Source of the DNA: an uncultured Prevotella sp.
Lineage (GTDB): Bacteria > Bacteroidota > Bacteroidia > Bacteroidales > Bacteroidaceae
Assembly (NCBI GenBank): GCA_937906495.1
Contig: CALCVT010000040.1
Coordinates: forward strand, 1-15,363
Direction of reading: 5' to 3'
Length of the DNA stretch: 15,363 nt
The notes beneath the pieces are model-generated. The model saw only the letters and a list, made by a program, of their open reading frames with translations, had not been told where the DNA came from and did not search any database. Shown in pieces: positions 14,276 to 15,363 of this stretch; position 1 is the stretch's first letter, and the number at the start of each line of letters is the position of its first letter. Both the position numbers and the translations under genes were made by a program.

Positions 14276-15136
14276 TTATGGCTCCGTTTTTGTTTGAGCA
14301 GCGATACTTTCTTCTTCAGAAACGGGCACGTATGCTTTAGCCTTTTCAAAGAGGTCTTTTGCTTCTTTCATGTATTTCGATTCAGGAAATTCTGTCACAA
14401 AGCCATAGTATTCGTCAATAGCGTTGTGGTAGCGTTCTTCCTTTTTCTGTTCAATACTGAGTTGGGCTAAAGCAAATTTTGACCGGAGAATCAGAATGGC
14501 AAAATCTTCGCGGCGTTCCGTATAGGGGTAGTCGTTTATTGCGTTTTGCGCAGTTACAATGCACGCGTTGTAGTTACCATTGATGCCATTACCAGTATAG
14601 TCGCCTAAGTCATAATATAGTTTGGCCGAGAGGTATTCTTTTTCGACCAGCTTATCCTGCAATTTGAATATATAATCCTGCGCCTGCTGGCGGTAAGGAC
14701 TATTAGGGAAGGTTTCGATGAAGTTTTGAAATTCAGTTACGGCCTCGTAAGTAGCTGTTTGGTCTAATTTGGGTTCAGGCGTAACAATGTAAAGCGATTT
14801 ACCACAATTAAAGCGAGCTTCCTGTACATAGCGTCCCTTAGGATAGGTTTCGTAGTATTTACGGAATGTAGCGGCTGCTGCGTCATATGCATGTGCCTTC
14901 ATGTTGCAAAGAGCCATGAGGTAGAGCGACTCTTCGCCCCTGTCAGTACCTTTCAGTGCTGTTAGTACATTGCTCAAAAGAGTTGCGCTTCGGTTATAAT
15001 AGCCTTGGGCATAGTATTGCTTGGCTACTTCATATTTGTACTCATAATCCGACGTCTTGACTACTCGGTTGTAGTCTGCGCAGGATGTGGTTAGCAATAG
15101 AGCTAATGCACAGAGTGAGATAGCAGTTTTCTTCAT
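14276..15136 (-). CDS. bamD: outer membrane assembly lipoprotein BamD
   Basis: A 286-residue lipoprotein of the BAM complex, which folds beta-barrel proteins into the outer membrane from the periplasmic side. The signal peptide MKKTAISLCALALLLTTSC ends at a lipobox-like LTTSC with lipid-bearing C19; the residue at -3 is Thr rather than the usual Leu, which lies at -4. TPR-like helical repeats follow, including RGEESLYLMALCNMK, YYETYPKGRYVQEARFNCGK, FIETFPNSPYRQQAQDY and FVTEFPESKYMKEAKDLFEK. It is longer than E. coli BamD (245), with a Ser/Glu-rich tail. It is the first gene of the bamD-rpoZ-DUF4293 operon. A perfect -7 box ends 15 bases before the ATG. Confidence 0.92.
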   Translation of the reverse strand: MKKTAISLCALALLLTTSCADYNRVVKTSDYEYKYEVAKQYYAQGYYNRSATLLSNVLTALKGTDRGEESLYLMALCNMKAHAYDAAAATFRKYYETYPKGRYVQEARFNCGKSLYIVTPEPKLDQTATYEAVTEFQNFIETFPNSPYRQQAQDYIFKLQDKLVEKEYLSAKLYYDLGDYTGNGINGNYNACIVTAQNAINDYPYTERREDFAILILRSKFALAQLSIEQKKEERYHNAIDEYYGFVTEFPESKYMKEAKDLFEKAKAYVPVSEEESIAAQTKTEP

Positions 15137-15151
15137 AATTTAAATTTGCTG

Positions 15152-15159
15152 CAAAGGTA
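15152..15159 (-). promoter_or_regulatory. -7 promoter element of the bamD operon
   Basis: The minus strand reads TACCTTTGC, identical to the boxes of tkt and the ThiE/TenI-like gene. The start of transcription would fall near 15147, about 10 bases from the bamD ATG. No -33 TTTG is evident. Confidence 0.65.
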
Positions 15160-15221
15160 AGAAAAAAACACCGGATTAGATGGAGCTCTATTGATTTTTC
15201 GGATATAAAGGTGTTTTTTCT
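15160..15221. repeat. inverted repeat upstream of the bamD -7 box
   Basis: The arms at 15160-15172 and 15210-15221 pair over about 12 bp (one extra A in the left arm), with 37 bases between. The left arm touches the -7 box. On the minus strand the structure ends in a T run, so it could terminate transcription from the right, or bind a regulator. Confidence 0.4.
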
Positions 15222-15323
15222 GAATTCTTAAGGCTCGGATAGAAGTTCTGTAGCTAGTAGAAGGGGCATGCTGTAATAAAAACTTATAATGCTTTTTAAT
15301 CAAACTTTTATACCTTACCCGTT

Positions 15324-15357
15324 GGCGGAATTAATTTAGTGCATACTTAATTCTGCC
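15324..15357. other. hairpin at the right edge
   Basis: Arms of 11 bp (15324-15334 and 15347-15357, one wobble-type mismatch) around a 12-base loop. There is no T run on either side. It may belong to the end of a gene outside the window. Between 15222 and 15323 I see no gene. Confidence 0.4.
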
Positions 15358-15363
15358 GATGGA

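Noticed and set aside
14227..14349. Extension of rpoZ upstream into bamD
   Set aside because: The extension overlaps the bamD C-terminus in another frame, and MDYKKSKAP is the usual omega start.

Overview
The window looks like chromosomal housekeeping DNA from a member of the Bacteroidota, most likely the order Bacteroidales. The signs are six perfect copies of the TAnnTTTG -7 promoter element of this phylum, A/T-rich leaders without clear Shine-Dalgarno sequences, the bamD-rpoZ-DUF4293 gene order, an omega subunit of the phylum's long type, a very basic 29-residue AURKAIP1/COX24-like protein beside an HU gene, and a YbiT-type ABC-F protein with a worn-out second half. The family or genus cannot be fixed from the sequence alone. 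Every confident gene lies on the minus strand, so transcription runs right to left.

Layout from right to left, in the direction of transcription. At 15.2-13.4 kb, bamD (outer-membrane assembly lipoprotein), rpoZ (omega) and a DUF4293 membrane protein form an operon with a promoter just ahead of bamD. They are followed by ssb, a hairpin, and a Sfp-type phosphopantetheinyl transferase. At 12.0-10.3 kb is a YbiT-like ABC-F ATPase, whose probable promoter lies inside the end of the transferase gene, then its terminator. At 10.1-8.27 kb, a ThiE/TenI-family gene with a full -33/-7 promoter precedes prs (PRPP synthetase), which ends in two hairpins. At 8.05-5.4 kb, a promoter drives tRNA-Gly(CCC), followed at 25 bp by an NhaD-type Na+/H+ antiporter and then pfkA, with a strong terminator. 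At 5.35-2.7 kb, tkt and rpiB form an operon ending in a perfect 16-bp inverted repeat. At 2.55-1.85 kb, HU and the 29-residue ribosomal-type protein share a promoter and a terminator. At 1.78-0.12 kb is ribonuclease G with its terminator. The first 64 bases may hold the end of a plus-strand gene.

Together these are core functions: sugar-phosphate supply (pfkA, tkt, rpiB, prs), translation and RNA processing (RNase G, the mini ribosomal protein, tRNA-Gly, the ABC-F protein), DNA packaging and maintenance (HU, SSB), envelope assembly (BamD), acyl-carrier activation (PPTase), thiamine metabolism and ion homeostasis. I see no mobile element, CRISPR array, toxin-antitoxin pair or defence island. 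The most unusual points are the one-sided decay of the ATP sites in the ABC-F protein, the tiny ribosomal-type ORF, an Asn in the usual GGDGS motif of PfkA, an HU arm without the intercalating proline, a hairpin pressed against the PPTase start codon, and a near-leaderless bamD promoter.
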